A stretch of DNA of 7,692 bases from Planctomycetota bacterium. GTDB taxonomy: Bacteria; Planctomycetota; Phycisphaerae; UBA1845; PWPN01. The notes under the pieces are model-generated. The model worked only from the letters and a program-made list of their open reading frames with translations. It made no database searches and was not told where the DNA came from. The stretch lies in NCBI GenBank assembly GCA_016209665.1, contig JACQVT010000276.1, positions 1 to 7,692 of the forward strand, given 5' to 3'. Made by a program: the position numbers and the translations under genes. Shown here one piece after another: positions 1 to 5,641 of the stretch. How positions within the stretch are numbered: position 1 is the stretch's first letter; every line of letters begins with the position of its first letter.

Positions 1-1142
1 CCGTCGGGCACGACGAACCGGTACGCTGCCATGTTCCAGCGCACGGACCGATACAGCGCATCATCCTCGGTACCCTCAATCGCGCTGCCGTAGTCGGCGA
101 ACGAGCCGCCGACCACCTCGATGCCCGGCTCGCCCGGCTTGAGCCGCTGCCGGACCTCGGACGGCACGATCAGCGGCACTTCGGTCCCGATGCAGGTCTT
201 GACGCCCAGCCGCCGGGCGTGCTCGAACGCCGCCTTCAGCTTTCCGCCGAAGCGGTTGAACAGCTCGTTGCACTGTTCGGGCGTCGCCGGCCAGGGGGCC
301 ATGCCGGCCTGCACGTCCTGGCAATGGTTGTCGTCCGCGAACAGCATGGACGCCCCGTAGAGGTATTCGCTGGTTTTCTTCGGCTGGTAGCCCCACGTGC
401 CGCTGACGGTGCTGAAATGGCGGGATGGGTAGCTCGCCTTGACGCGGCCGTCCTCGCCCACGTCCTCGGGCGGACCGATCCAGGTGAGCGGTTCGGGCCC
501 CACGCCGCCCTCGGGGTACGTGTGCAGGCCGAGGAAGTTCATCCGCAGCTTGGGCAACTGCGAGATGATCGCCTGGTAGGCATCCAGGTCCCACCAGTCG
601 GGCCCTTCGGGGAAGTCATGGAACGGCTGGATGCCCCGCAGCTCGAACAGCGGCCTCCCCGTGTCGGTGATGTCGGGGATCGCCAGCGGAATCCGTTCGT
701 CGGGAACGACGTCGCCCTCCATGTAGAACCGCACGCCCAGATGCTCGGCGAACCGGTACGCTCCGTACAACGTGCCGATCTCATCGCCGCCGACGATGAC
801 CAGCGTCCTGCGGCCGTCCTGCCCCATCCGCTTGACCAGGTACTCCTGCGGGGCCAATCGGCTGATCGAGAACGCCATTCGGCCATCCGGCGCGTACTGA
901 TAGATCACGTCCCGGTCCTTGCGAGCCACGATGATCAGGTCAGCGTCCTTCGACGCTTCGTCCGCCCGACTGATCGGCACCAGCTCGCCGCTACGAACGT
1001 ACAGGTATCGCCGCACCTCGCGGGCGGCCAGGCGCTCCGGATACGTCGCATCCTTCGACTCGACAATGACCATCGCACCCATCGCGGACATGACCGGCCC
1101 CGCCATCAGCACCGCCATCCCAGCGAGAAATCGTCTATGCAT
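1..1142 (-). CDS. Exported glycoside-hydrolase-like protein, N-terminal 380 residues (cut by left window edge)
   Basis: An open frame runs without a stop from an ATG at 1142 down to base 1, so the C-terminus lies outside the window. Residues 1-22 look like a signal peptide (MHRRFLAGMAVLMAGPVMSA, then Met-Gly-Ala), implying export. Residues about 25-160 resemble the alpha/beta domain found before the barrel in GH20, GH67 and related enzymes: a TYPERLAAREVRRYLYVRSG helix, then LVIVGGDEIGTLYGAYRFAEHLGVRFYMEGDVVP near residues 114-147, split here as LVIVGGDEIGTLYGAYRF and AEHLGVRFYMEGDVVP. From about residue 165 a TIM-barrel-like region begins (FELRGIQPF, then KLRMNFLGLHTYPE at 198-211, a typical first barrel strand). 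The catalytic residues cannot be assigned from this fragment and I do not assign a CAZy family. Upstream lies a weak purine-rich ribosome-binding region (AAGGGATGGGG). It follows the transglutaminase-like gene on the same strand by 57 bases and is probably in its operon. A carbohydrate-active role is likely; the substrate is unknown. Confidence 0.82.
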   Translation of the reverse strand, partial: MHRRFLAGMAVLMAGPVMSAMGAMVIVESKDATYPERLAAREVRRYLYVRSGELVPISRADEASKDADLIIVARKDRDVIYQYAPDGRMAFSISRLAPQEYLVKRMGQDGRRTLVIVGGDEIGTLYGAYRFAEHLGVRFYMEGDVVPDERIPLAIPDITDTGRPLFELRGIQPFHDFPEGPDWWDLDAYQAIISQLPKLRMNFLGLHTYPEGGVGPEPLTWIGPPEDVGEDGRVKASYPSRHFSTVSGTWGYQPKKTSEYLYGASMLFADDNHCQDVQAGMAPWPATPEQCNELFNRFGGKLKAAFEHARRLGVKTCIGTEVPLIVPSEVRQRLKPGEPGIEVVGGSFADYGSAIEGTEDDALYRSVRWNMAAYRFVVPD

Positions 1143-1162
1143 CGATAGCCCCATCCCTTACT

Positions 1163-1208
1163 CATGCTCCATGATCCATCGCCCACCATCGATCATCCAT
1201 CATCCACC
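1163..1208. repeat. Low-complexity CATCC/GATGG-rich spacer
   Basis: The spacer between the two minus-strand genes is built of degenerate CCATGATCCATC and ATCATCCATC units, reading GGATGATGGATGATCGATGG on the coding strand. It begins inside the end of the transglutaminase-like gene (its stop is at 1200-1202). It looks like a decayed short tandem repeat. No terminator hairpin is visible here, which fits co-transcription of the two genes. Confidence 0.5.
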
Positions 1209-2726
1209 GACAGGTTGGCATTCGAACGTCATGTCATACGTCCAGTCGTCGAAATACAGGTTTCGGCCGTCCAACTCGACCTCACCGCGCTGGAAGTCGG
1301 CCGGCTCGCTCCGCAGGCTCGGCTTGGGCGGCGTCAGGGGCCAACCGTAGTCGAGGTTCACGATCATGCGGTAGGCGTCCTGGTGGCCCAGGTAGAACTC
1401 GCGGACCTCCGGGTCGTCGGACTTCTGCACGCCATAAGATGGATCGACGGGCAGCCAGCCCCAGGGCTCGATGTACATTTCCGCCCAGTCGTGCATATTC
1501 CACTCATCGGGTTTGCTCTCCCAGCCGGACTGCCATCGGGCCGGGATGCCGGCCGCCCGGCACATGGCGATGAACAGCGCGGCCTGGATGCCGCAATCGC
1601 CGCGTTTCGTCGCCAGGGCCTCGTGGGTGAAGCTGGGCACGATCGGGTACTCCTGCTCGGCACAGTACCGGATCTCGTCGCTGATGAAGTGGAAGATCCG
1701 CCGGGCTTTGGCCAGCGGGTTTCTCTCATCGGCCACGACCCGCGTGACCGTCGCTCGCAGTTCCGGCGAGAAGGCGATGTGCGGCGGCCGCTCGGCCAAG
1801 TACGCCGGATCGACCTTCGACACGTCCGCCTTCGCGTCGGCATCATCCAGTTTCGGATAATACGCATACGACACGTACTCGAACTGCGCCTCGAACGCCG
1901 AGGGCACCGCCGGGTCAGCGATCCGCTGCTCGAAATACAGCGTGCGGTGCCGCGGGCCGGTCAGTCGGCCGTCCTGCATGGCGTTCGGCGCCATCGTGTA
2001 GTTGGGCGGCGAGGTGCCGATCAGTCTGACCGTCTTCTGCTGGCGGTATTCCTGCGGATACGGCAGCCAGCAGCGCAGCAGAGACCCTGCCTTGGCCCCG
2101 GGCCGATTCGGCTTGACGGTAAGCTTGTACGTCACGCGATGGCGGATCGGCACCACCTCAACTTTGCCGGTCTCCTTCGCAGCGGCGATGACCTGCTTGA
2201 GGTGCTCGTGCAGCTTCTGTTCGGGCGTGAGACTGGCGGGTTTGTCGGGCGCGTCCTTGGCCGCGTGCTCGTCCCGGCGGCGCTTGGCCTCGGGGCAGAA
2301 CCGGAAGATGTTCGACGGCTCGCGGATGAAGTAACAGATCTCACCGTCGAGCTGCCGGTACTGTACACCGCCGTCGGCCCTCCAACGCTCGACGTCGGCC
2401 GCGGTCACGTCGGGGATCGACCGGGCGAGCTTGGCCACCAGCCCGTCAAGCGTCAGGGCGTATTCCCGCCGAATCCGCCGGATGGTCTCGACCATTTCCT
2501 CGCGGGCCAGGTTCCCCTCGGCGTCATCCGCCGTAGCGGCTTCGGCCAGGACCGCCTCGGCCTGCTTGAGCGAGCCCGCCTCGACGAGTTCCCGGGCCTT
2601 GGTCACCACCGGGTCCGTTGATGTCCAGGCCCGGCTTGCTCCCGTCGGCGGATTCTCCTCCGCTCCCAGCACCACGAATCCCCCGCTCAGCGCGATTGTC
2701 GCCATAAGCGCGACCGCCTTTGTCAT
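1200..2726 (-). CDS. Exported transglutaminase-like (cysteine-protease fold) protein
   Basis: This 508-residue protein starts with a signal peptide (MTKAVALMATIALSGGFVVL, likely cleaved after Gly-Ala at 21-22), so it should act outside the cytoplasmic membrane. Residues about 23-190 are a family-specific, mostly helical and charged region. Residues about 190-290 form a beta-rich region (RHRVTYKLTVKPN, then LLRCWLPYPQEYRQQ) of the kind that often precedes transglutaminase cores. The transglutaminase core (PF01841 type) spans about 320-432. Its triad is visible: Cys378 in KRGDCGIQAALFIAMCR, His412 in NMHDWAEMYI and Asp428 in WLPVDPSYG, with the expected GIPAR motif at 393-397. The superfamily includes peptidases, peptide:N-glycanases and amide cross-linkers; which reaction this one performs cannot be read from sequence. 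A GGGAGA ribosome-binding site 7 bases before the ATG supports the start. It is the promoter-proximal gene of a probable two-gene unit with the downstream glycosidase. Confidence 0.9.
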   Translation of the reverse strand: MTKAVALMATIALSGGFVVLGAEENPPTGASRAWTSTDPVVTKARELVEAGSLKQAEAVLAEAATADDAEGNLAREEMVETIRRIRREYALTLDGLVAKLARSIPDVTAADVERWRADGGVQYRQLDGEICYFIREPSNIFRFCPEAKRRRDEHAAKDAPDKPASLTPEQKLHEHLKQVIAAAKETGKVEVVPIRHRVTYKLTVKPNRPGAKAGSLLRCWLPYPQEYRQQKTVRLIGTSPPNYTMAPNAMQDGRLTGPRHRTLYFEQRIADPAVPSAFEAQFEYVSYAYYPKLDDADAKADVSKVDPAYLAERPPHIAFSPELRATVTRVVADERNPLAKARRIFHFISDEIRYCAEQEYPIVPSFTHEALATKRGDCGIQAALFIAMCRAAGIPARWQSGWESKPDEWNMHDWAEMYIEPWGWLPVDPSYGVQKSDDPEVREFYLGHQDAYRMIVNLDYGWPLTPPKPSLRSEPADFQRGEVELDGRNLYFDDWTYDMTFECQPVGG

Positions 2727-2733
2727 GATGTGG

Positions 2734-2739
2734 TCTCCC
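2734..2739 (-). promoter_or_regulatory. Ribosome-binding site of the transglutaminase-like gene
   Basis: On the minus strand this reads GGGAGA, seven bases before the ATG at 2726. It is a good match to Shine-Dalgarno and fixes the start of the 508-residue protein. Confidence 0.7.
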
Positions 2740-2748
2740 AGGCAACGT

Positions 2749-2776
2749 CTGACAACGCAGATTCGGCCACGATAAT
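2749..2776 (+). promoter_or_regulatory. Candidate sigma-70-type promoter for the methyltransferase-like gene
   Basis: CTGACA at 2749-2754 and GATAAT at 2771-2776 each match five of six consensus bases and are 16 bases apart. Transcription would start near 2783, leaving a leader of about 43 bases before the ATG at 2826. It overlaps the promoter proposed on the other strand. This is a motif match only; planctomycete promoters are not well characterised. Confidence 0.45.
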
Positions 2777-2797
2777 CAACCGCTCTTCATTTGCCAA
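2769..2797 (-). promoter_or_regulatory. Candidate sigma-70-type promoter for the transglutaminase-glycosidase pair
   Basis: Read on the minus strand, TTGGCA (2792-2797, five of six consensus bases) is followed after exactly 17 bases by TATCGT (2769-2774, four of six). Transcription would start near 2762, about 35 bases upstream of the ATG at 2726. The -10 element lies on top of the -10 of the opposite promoter, so the two would compete for polymerase. The -10 match is modest. Confidence 0.35.
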
Positions 2798-2799
2798 AT
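2789..2799. promoter_or_regulatory. Candidate operator palindrome ATTTG-C-CAAAT
   Basis: A perfect 5-base inverted repeat with a one-base centre sits in the otherwise GC-rich divergent intergenic region. It covers the proposed minus-strand -35 element and lies just after the proposed plus-strand transcription start, so a bound repressor could block both directions. No regulator gene is present in the window. An 11-base palindrome can also occur by chance. Confidence 0.3.
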
Positions 2800-2825
2800 T
2801 CGTCCCGCCGCGGCACACTGGACCC

Positions 2826-3929
2826 ATGCTGGACGGCCTGCCTCCTCCGCAGCCTGATGTGAACCGCATCAAAAGGGTGCTGCGCCGCGGCCGGCCCGAC
2901 CGCGTGCCGCTGTTCGAGCTGGCCATCGCCGAGGAGGTGCTGGCGGAGCTGAGCGGCGGGCCGCTCGTGCCACTGCCCGCCGACCCGACCGCGGCCGAGC
3001 TTCGCGACTGGGCCGGCCCGCGGGTCATGTTGTGGCATCGCCTCGGCTACGACTATTACCGCGTCCGGGCGGAGATTCCGTTTCACCGCGACACGCTGGT
3101 ATTGGAACGAAGAAGGCGGGCAGGGATGCCCGCCCCCCAAGCGGTCCAGGCCCAACGCCATTGGGCCAACGAGGGCCGGGGCGTGATCCAGACCCGCGAC
3201 GATTTCGACCGCTACCCGTGGCCGCAGCACCGCGACATCGGCTTTGCCCAGGCCGAAGCCGCGATTGCCTGCCTGCCCTGCGGCATGGAGGCCATCGGTT
3301 TCTCCGGCGGCGTGCTCGAATGGGCGACCGCGATCATGGGTCTCGAATCGTTCATGCTCGCCCTGCACGACGACCCCGATCTGGCCCGCGACGTGGTCGA
3401 CCACGTGGGCCGGGCGATCCTCGATGCGTTCGAGGTCTTCTGCGCTACGCCCGAAATCTTCGCCATCTGGCTGGGCGACGACATGGGCTTCAAGACCAGC
3501 ACGCTGATCTCGCCGGGCCACCTGCGCGAGGACATCCTGCCCTGGCACCGCCGCTATGCCGAACTCGCCCACCGCACCGGCCGGTTCTTCATCCTGCACA
3601 GTTGCGGCCACGTCGAGGCCGTCATGCCCGACCTGATCGACACCGTCGGCATCGACGCCAAACACAGCTTCGAGGACGTTATCGTACCGGTGGAGCAGTT
3701 CAAGTCCCGCTGGGGCAGCCGCGTGGCCGTCCTCGGCGGCGTGGATGTCGACCTGCTCAGCCGCGGCACGCCCGACCAGGTCCGCCGCCGCACCGGTGAA
3801 ATCCTCGACGCCTGCGCCCCGGCCGGCGGCTACGCCTGCGGCTCGGGGAATTCCATCACCAACTACGTGCCCGCCGCCAACTACCTGGCTATGATCCAGA
3901 CGGTCCACGACTTCAACCGACGCACGTAG
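2826..3929 (+). CDS. URO-D-superfamily protein, MtaA/MtbA-like methylcobamide methyltransferase
   Basis: This 367-residue cytoplasmic protein has no signal peptide. It is a TIM-barrel member of the uroporphyrinogen decarboxylase superfamily. Visible landmarks are GRPDRVPLFELAIAEEV (22-38), EGRGVIQTRDDFDRYPWP (116-133), GDDMGFKTSTLISP (217-230), LHSCGH (257-262), AKHSFED (278-284), LGGVDVDLL (303-311) and GGYACGSGNSITNYVP (334-349). His258-Ser-Cys260 with Cys338 matches the His-X-Cys...Cys zinc site of MtaA/MtbA enzymes, which move methyl groups between corrinoid proteins and a thiol. The arginine-rich N-terminal motif of true HemE is absent, so haem synthesis is unlikely. The real acceptor is unknown, and no corrinoid protein or reactivase is nearby. 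The ATG at 2826 is preferred over the in-frame ATG at 2730: residues from 2826 onward align with the family, and the earlier start would lie inside the divergent control region. The ribosome-binding site is weak (CTGGA). Residues about 95-110 are an unusual Arg/Pro/Gln-rich insertion made by a palindromic element. Confidence 0.88.
   Translation: MLDGLPPPQPDVNRIKRVLRRGRPDRVPLFELAIAEEVLAELSGGPLVPLPADPTAAELRDWAGPRVMLWHRLGYDYYRVRAEIPFHRDTLVLERRRRAGMPAPQAVQAQRHWANEGRGVIQTRDDFDRYPWPQHRDIGFAQAEAAIACLPCGMEAIGFSGGVLEWATAIMGLESFMLALHDDPDLARDVVDHVGRAILDAFEVFCATPEIFAIWLGDDMGFKTSTLISPGHLREDILPWHRRYAELAHRTGRFFILHSCGHVEAVMPDLIDTVGIDAKHSFEDVIVPVEQFKSRWGSRVAVLGGVDVDLLSRGTPDQVRRRTGEILDACAPAGGYACGSGNSITNYVPAANYLAMIQTVHDFNRRT
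3115..3134. repeat. Perfect palindromic element inside the methyltransferase-like gene
   Basis: GGCGGGCA (3115-3122) and TGCCCGCC (3127-3134) are exact reverse complements around a GGGA loop, and are followed by a run of six C at 3133-3138. The stem is read in frame as residues about 97-103 (Arg-Arg-Ala-Gly-Met-Pro-Ala). I recall this 'GGCGGGCAGGGATGCCCGCC' word as a frequent dispersed repeat in planctomycete genomes, usually between genes. Its presence inside a coding region suggests in-frame insertion. Confidence 0.65.
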
Positions 3930-3961
3930 CAGCCAAGTGTGCTTGTGCAGAAGCGAATTGA

Positions 3962-4064
3962 ATTGAGCCGCCAAGACGCCAAGGACGCAGAGAAGCATGT
4001 AACCGCCGTGATACACTGGAAATACCCAACCGTCCTGCTCTTCTCTGTGTCCTCGCGGTTCAAT
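3962..4064. repeat. REP-doublet-like imperfect inverted repeat in the 3930-4122 intergenic region
   Basis: The left arm at 3962-3995 reads ATTGAGCCGC, CAAGACGCC, AAGGACGCAGAGAAG. The reverse complement of the right arm at 4040-4064 reads ATTGAACCGC, then GAGGACACAGAGAAG. They match at 22 of 25 bases once the 9-base CAAGACGCC unit, present only on the left, is set aside. The arms enclose a 44-base loop. The left arm also contains a tandem CGCCAAGA/CGCCAAGGA motif. The structure could fold in RNA and may act as a weak terminator for the upstream gene. The rest of this gene-free stretch shows only a pyrimidine-rich segment before the next start codon. Confidence 0.65.
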
Positions 4065-4085
4065 CCCTCTTCGCTGTCTGCGCTA

Positions 4086-4114
4086 TTGTCTTTCAGTCTC
4101 CCTATCGGTATCTT
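4086..4114 (+). promoter_or_regulatory. Weak candidate promoter immediately before the membrane propeller gene
   Basis: TTGTCT (4086-4091) and TATCTT (4109-4114) are 17 bases apart, each matching four of six consensus bases. Transcription would begin near 4121, almost at the ATG at 4123, which would give a leaderless transcript. This fits the lack of any Shine-Dalgarno sequence there, but the motif is weak. Confidence 0.25.
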
Positions 4115-4122
4115 TATCGCTG

Positions 4123-5535
4123 ATGCCTCTCGCCGATGGGATCGATCTGCCGATTGTCCTGGCTGGTGGACTGCTGACCTTTGGTCCGCTGACGTTGGCG
4201 GTCAGCCTCGTTGAAGCGATCGTATTCCGGGTTGCCCTCGGGGCCTGGATACGACGCGCTTACTGGCGCATCCTGGCCGCCAACGCGGTCTCGACGTTGA
4301 CCGGCGGGATCGTGCTCGCGTTCCAGGATGCAATCATCGATGCCAGCGGCATCCGCCGGAGCGTTCCCGACTTCGTCCGCGGCTACGTTTGGGTCTCCCT
4401 GGTCCTGATCTCGCTATACTGGGCCAAGTCCGTCCTGGTGGAGGGGTTCATCGTTTCGACGCGCAGGTTTGCGGAACAGTTCGCCACTACCCGGCGGCGG
4501 TTGTTTCGCACCGTGGTGCTTGCCAACCTCGCCAGCTACCTGTTCACCGGCCCGTTGTTCTACCTCGTGACGCGTCCGACCTTCGGCCACCTCCAACTGA
4601 GCAAGGAGACCTCCTGGACCGTCAACCCTGACGTCCCGGTCTATTACATCGACGCACAGGATCATTTCGTCAAACGCATCACTGTTGCCGGCCAGGACCG
4701 GCAGACCGTCATTCCTTACCCGGTTACAGGGTATATCATCTGCGGTCGGGCTGATGCATACGTCTATCGCGGAACGGACCAGTACCTGTATGTGCTCCGG
4801 TCGCTGAACTTCACGCCGATTCGGGTAACCAATACGAGCGAGCGGTTCTATATGCCGTCGGTGGGTCTCTCGCCTGATCAACGCAGGCTCGCTTTCGTTC
4901 AGCCCTCCAACACCGACGAGTACCCGAACACCTGGCGTCTGCGAGTCGCCGATCTGGACAATGGACGGATCGACGACGCGCCGAACCTCACGATCGAGAC
5001 ATGGAATCCGGTTGTCGCCTGGTCGGCCGATGGGAAGCAGATCCTTGTGTCGAACGGTGACACGAAGGTCGTCGCGATCCAGGCTGCACCGCCCTGGCCG
5101 TCTAGCGAACAAGAGCGGCATCCTCCGATCAGCAGTCTCGCCGAAAGCTACACCCACGGTTCGAAGGAGGCTCTTAACCGCGGATTCTACAACCAGTTTA
5201 TGGAGGACACGCAACGGGAATACAGAGTCGAGGACTATCCCTACCTCGGTTCCCGCGTCTGGGTCCGACGAAGGGATCAGACTGTACTGACCGTCACGAA
5301 CGATTACGGTTTCCTGAAGCTTGGATGGCCGACGGCGCACAGCCCCAGCTTCCTTCCCAAGGGGGCCGAGTTCTTGCTTGAAGAACTGGGCGGTGTCTAT
5401 TTGGTCGGCATCGATCAGCGCCGCATGAGCCTGCTGGTTCGCGGAGGGGGATATGCGATGCTCACGCCCCGGTTCCGCGTCGGTTTCTCTACGGCCATGG
5501 CCAGCACGGGGCCCGCGTCTGACCCAGGACCCTGA
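4123..5535 (+). CDS. Membrane protein of unknown function with C-terminal PD40/TolB-like beta-propeller region
   Basis: I do not recognise this 470-residue protein as a named family. The N-terminal 150 residues hold about four hydrophobic segments: roughly 9-38 (IVLAGGLLTFGPLTLAVSLV core), 47-68, 86-110 and 129-149. These are separated by basic loops (RRAYWR at 44-49, TTRRRLFRT at 122-130). There is no cleavable signal peptide. From about 165 onward the protein is soluble and beta-rich. Two PD40-like strands are visible, VGLSPDQRRLAFVQ (247-260) and VVAWSADGKQILVSNG (297-312), as in TolB-type and WD40-like propellers. By the positive-inside rule, and given the basic loops, the topology is uncertain; the soluble part could lie on either side of the membrane. 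The ATG lacks a ribosome-binding site, so the start is less certain than in the neighbouring genes, but no better in-frame start was found. Its codons look less GC-biased at third positions than those of the flanking genes. Confidence 0.78.
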   Translation: MPLADGIDLPIVLAGGLLTFGPLTLAVSLVEAIVFRVALGAWIRRAYWRILAANAVSTLTGGIVLAFQDAIIDASGIRRSVPDFVRGYVWVSLVLISLYWAKSVLVEGFIVSTRRFAEQFATTRRRLFRTVVLANLASYLFTGPLFYLVTRPTFGHLQLSKETSWTVNPDVPVYYIDAQDHFVKRITVAGQDRQTVIPYPVTGYIICGRADAYVYRGTDQYLYVLRSLNFTPIRVTNTSERFYMPSVGLSPDQRRLAFVQPSNTDEYPNTWRLRVADLDNGRIDDAPNLTIETWNPVVAWSADGKQILVSNGDTKVVAIQAAPPWPSSEQERHPPISSLAESYTHGSKEALNRGFYNQFMEDTQREYRVEDYPYLGSRVWVRRRDQTVLTVTNDYGFLKLGWPTAHSPSFLPKGAEFLLEELGGVYLVGIDQRRMSLLVRGGGYAMLTPRFRVGFSTAMASTGPASDPGP

Positions 5536-5559
5536 TGATCAGGACGGTTTCGAGTCCTG
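5525..5559 (+). other. Overlapping, mutually exclusive hairpins at the end of the propeller gene
   Basis: CCTGATGATCAGG (5531-5543) is a perfect 6-base-arm palindrome containing the stop codon (5533-5535). CAGGAC (5540-5545) can instead pair with GTCCTG (5554-5559) around an 8-base loop. A second CAGGAC at 5525-5530 offers another partner for the same GTCCTG. No U-tract follows, only CTTTCCCCC, so a standard intrinsic terminator is not supported. An attenuator-like role for the downstream gene is possible but unproven. Confidence 0.35.
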
Positions 5560-5626
5560 CCAGCTTTCCCCCGTCGGCTTACCCTGCTATTCTTCTTCAC
5601 CGGGCTCTTTCGTCGTTCGGGGCAGT

Positions 5627-5633
5627 GAGAGGA
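5627..5633 (+). promoter_or_regulatory. Ribosome-binding site of the DUF1080-GH29 gene
   Basis: GAGAGGA lies eight bases before the ATG at 5642 and is the clearest Shine-Dalgarno sequence in the window. It supports this start, which is followed directly by a signal peptide. A possible extended -10 (TGC then TATTCT at 5588-5593) lies upstream but has no convincing -35 element. Confidence 0.7.
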
Positions 5634-5641
5634 TACTTTCT

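Noticed and set aside
219..1148. Long plus-strand open frame (309 codons)
   Set aside because: It lies antisense to the glycosidase-like gene, is rich in Arg/His/Val with no recognisable domain, and reflects GC-rich third positions. The minus-strand frame has a signal peptide and family motifs.
1164..2621. Long plus-strand open frame (485 codons)
   Set aside because: It is antisense to the transglutaminase-like gene, whose catalytic motifs are clear. The plus-strand product has repetitive Arg/Gly/Val composition and no motif.
2748..2761. TCTG...CAGA inverted repeat in the divergent region
   Set aside because: The arms are only four bases long and not extended, so it is likely chance.
2730..2825. 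Upstream in-frame ATG that would add 32 residues to the methyltransferase-like protein
   Set aside because: The extra residues match no family feature, and the segment holds the divergent promoters and the ribosome-binding site of the opposite gene.
3931..3958. Possible terminator after the methyltransferase-like gene (GCTT...AAGC)
   Set aside because: The stem is only four bases and no T-run follows. The larger inverted repeat at 3962-4064 is a better candidate for any termination.
2787..4016. Long minus-strand open frame (409 codons)
   Set aside because: It is antisense to the URO-D-superfamily gene, with no domain and a composition typical of shadow frames.
5540..5562. tRNA T-arm-like sequence (GGTTTCGAGTCCTGCC)
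   Set aside because: The loop is eight bases, and no acceptor, D or anticodon stem can be built around it. It is better explained as a simple hairpin.
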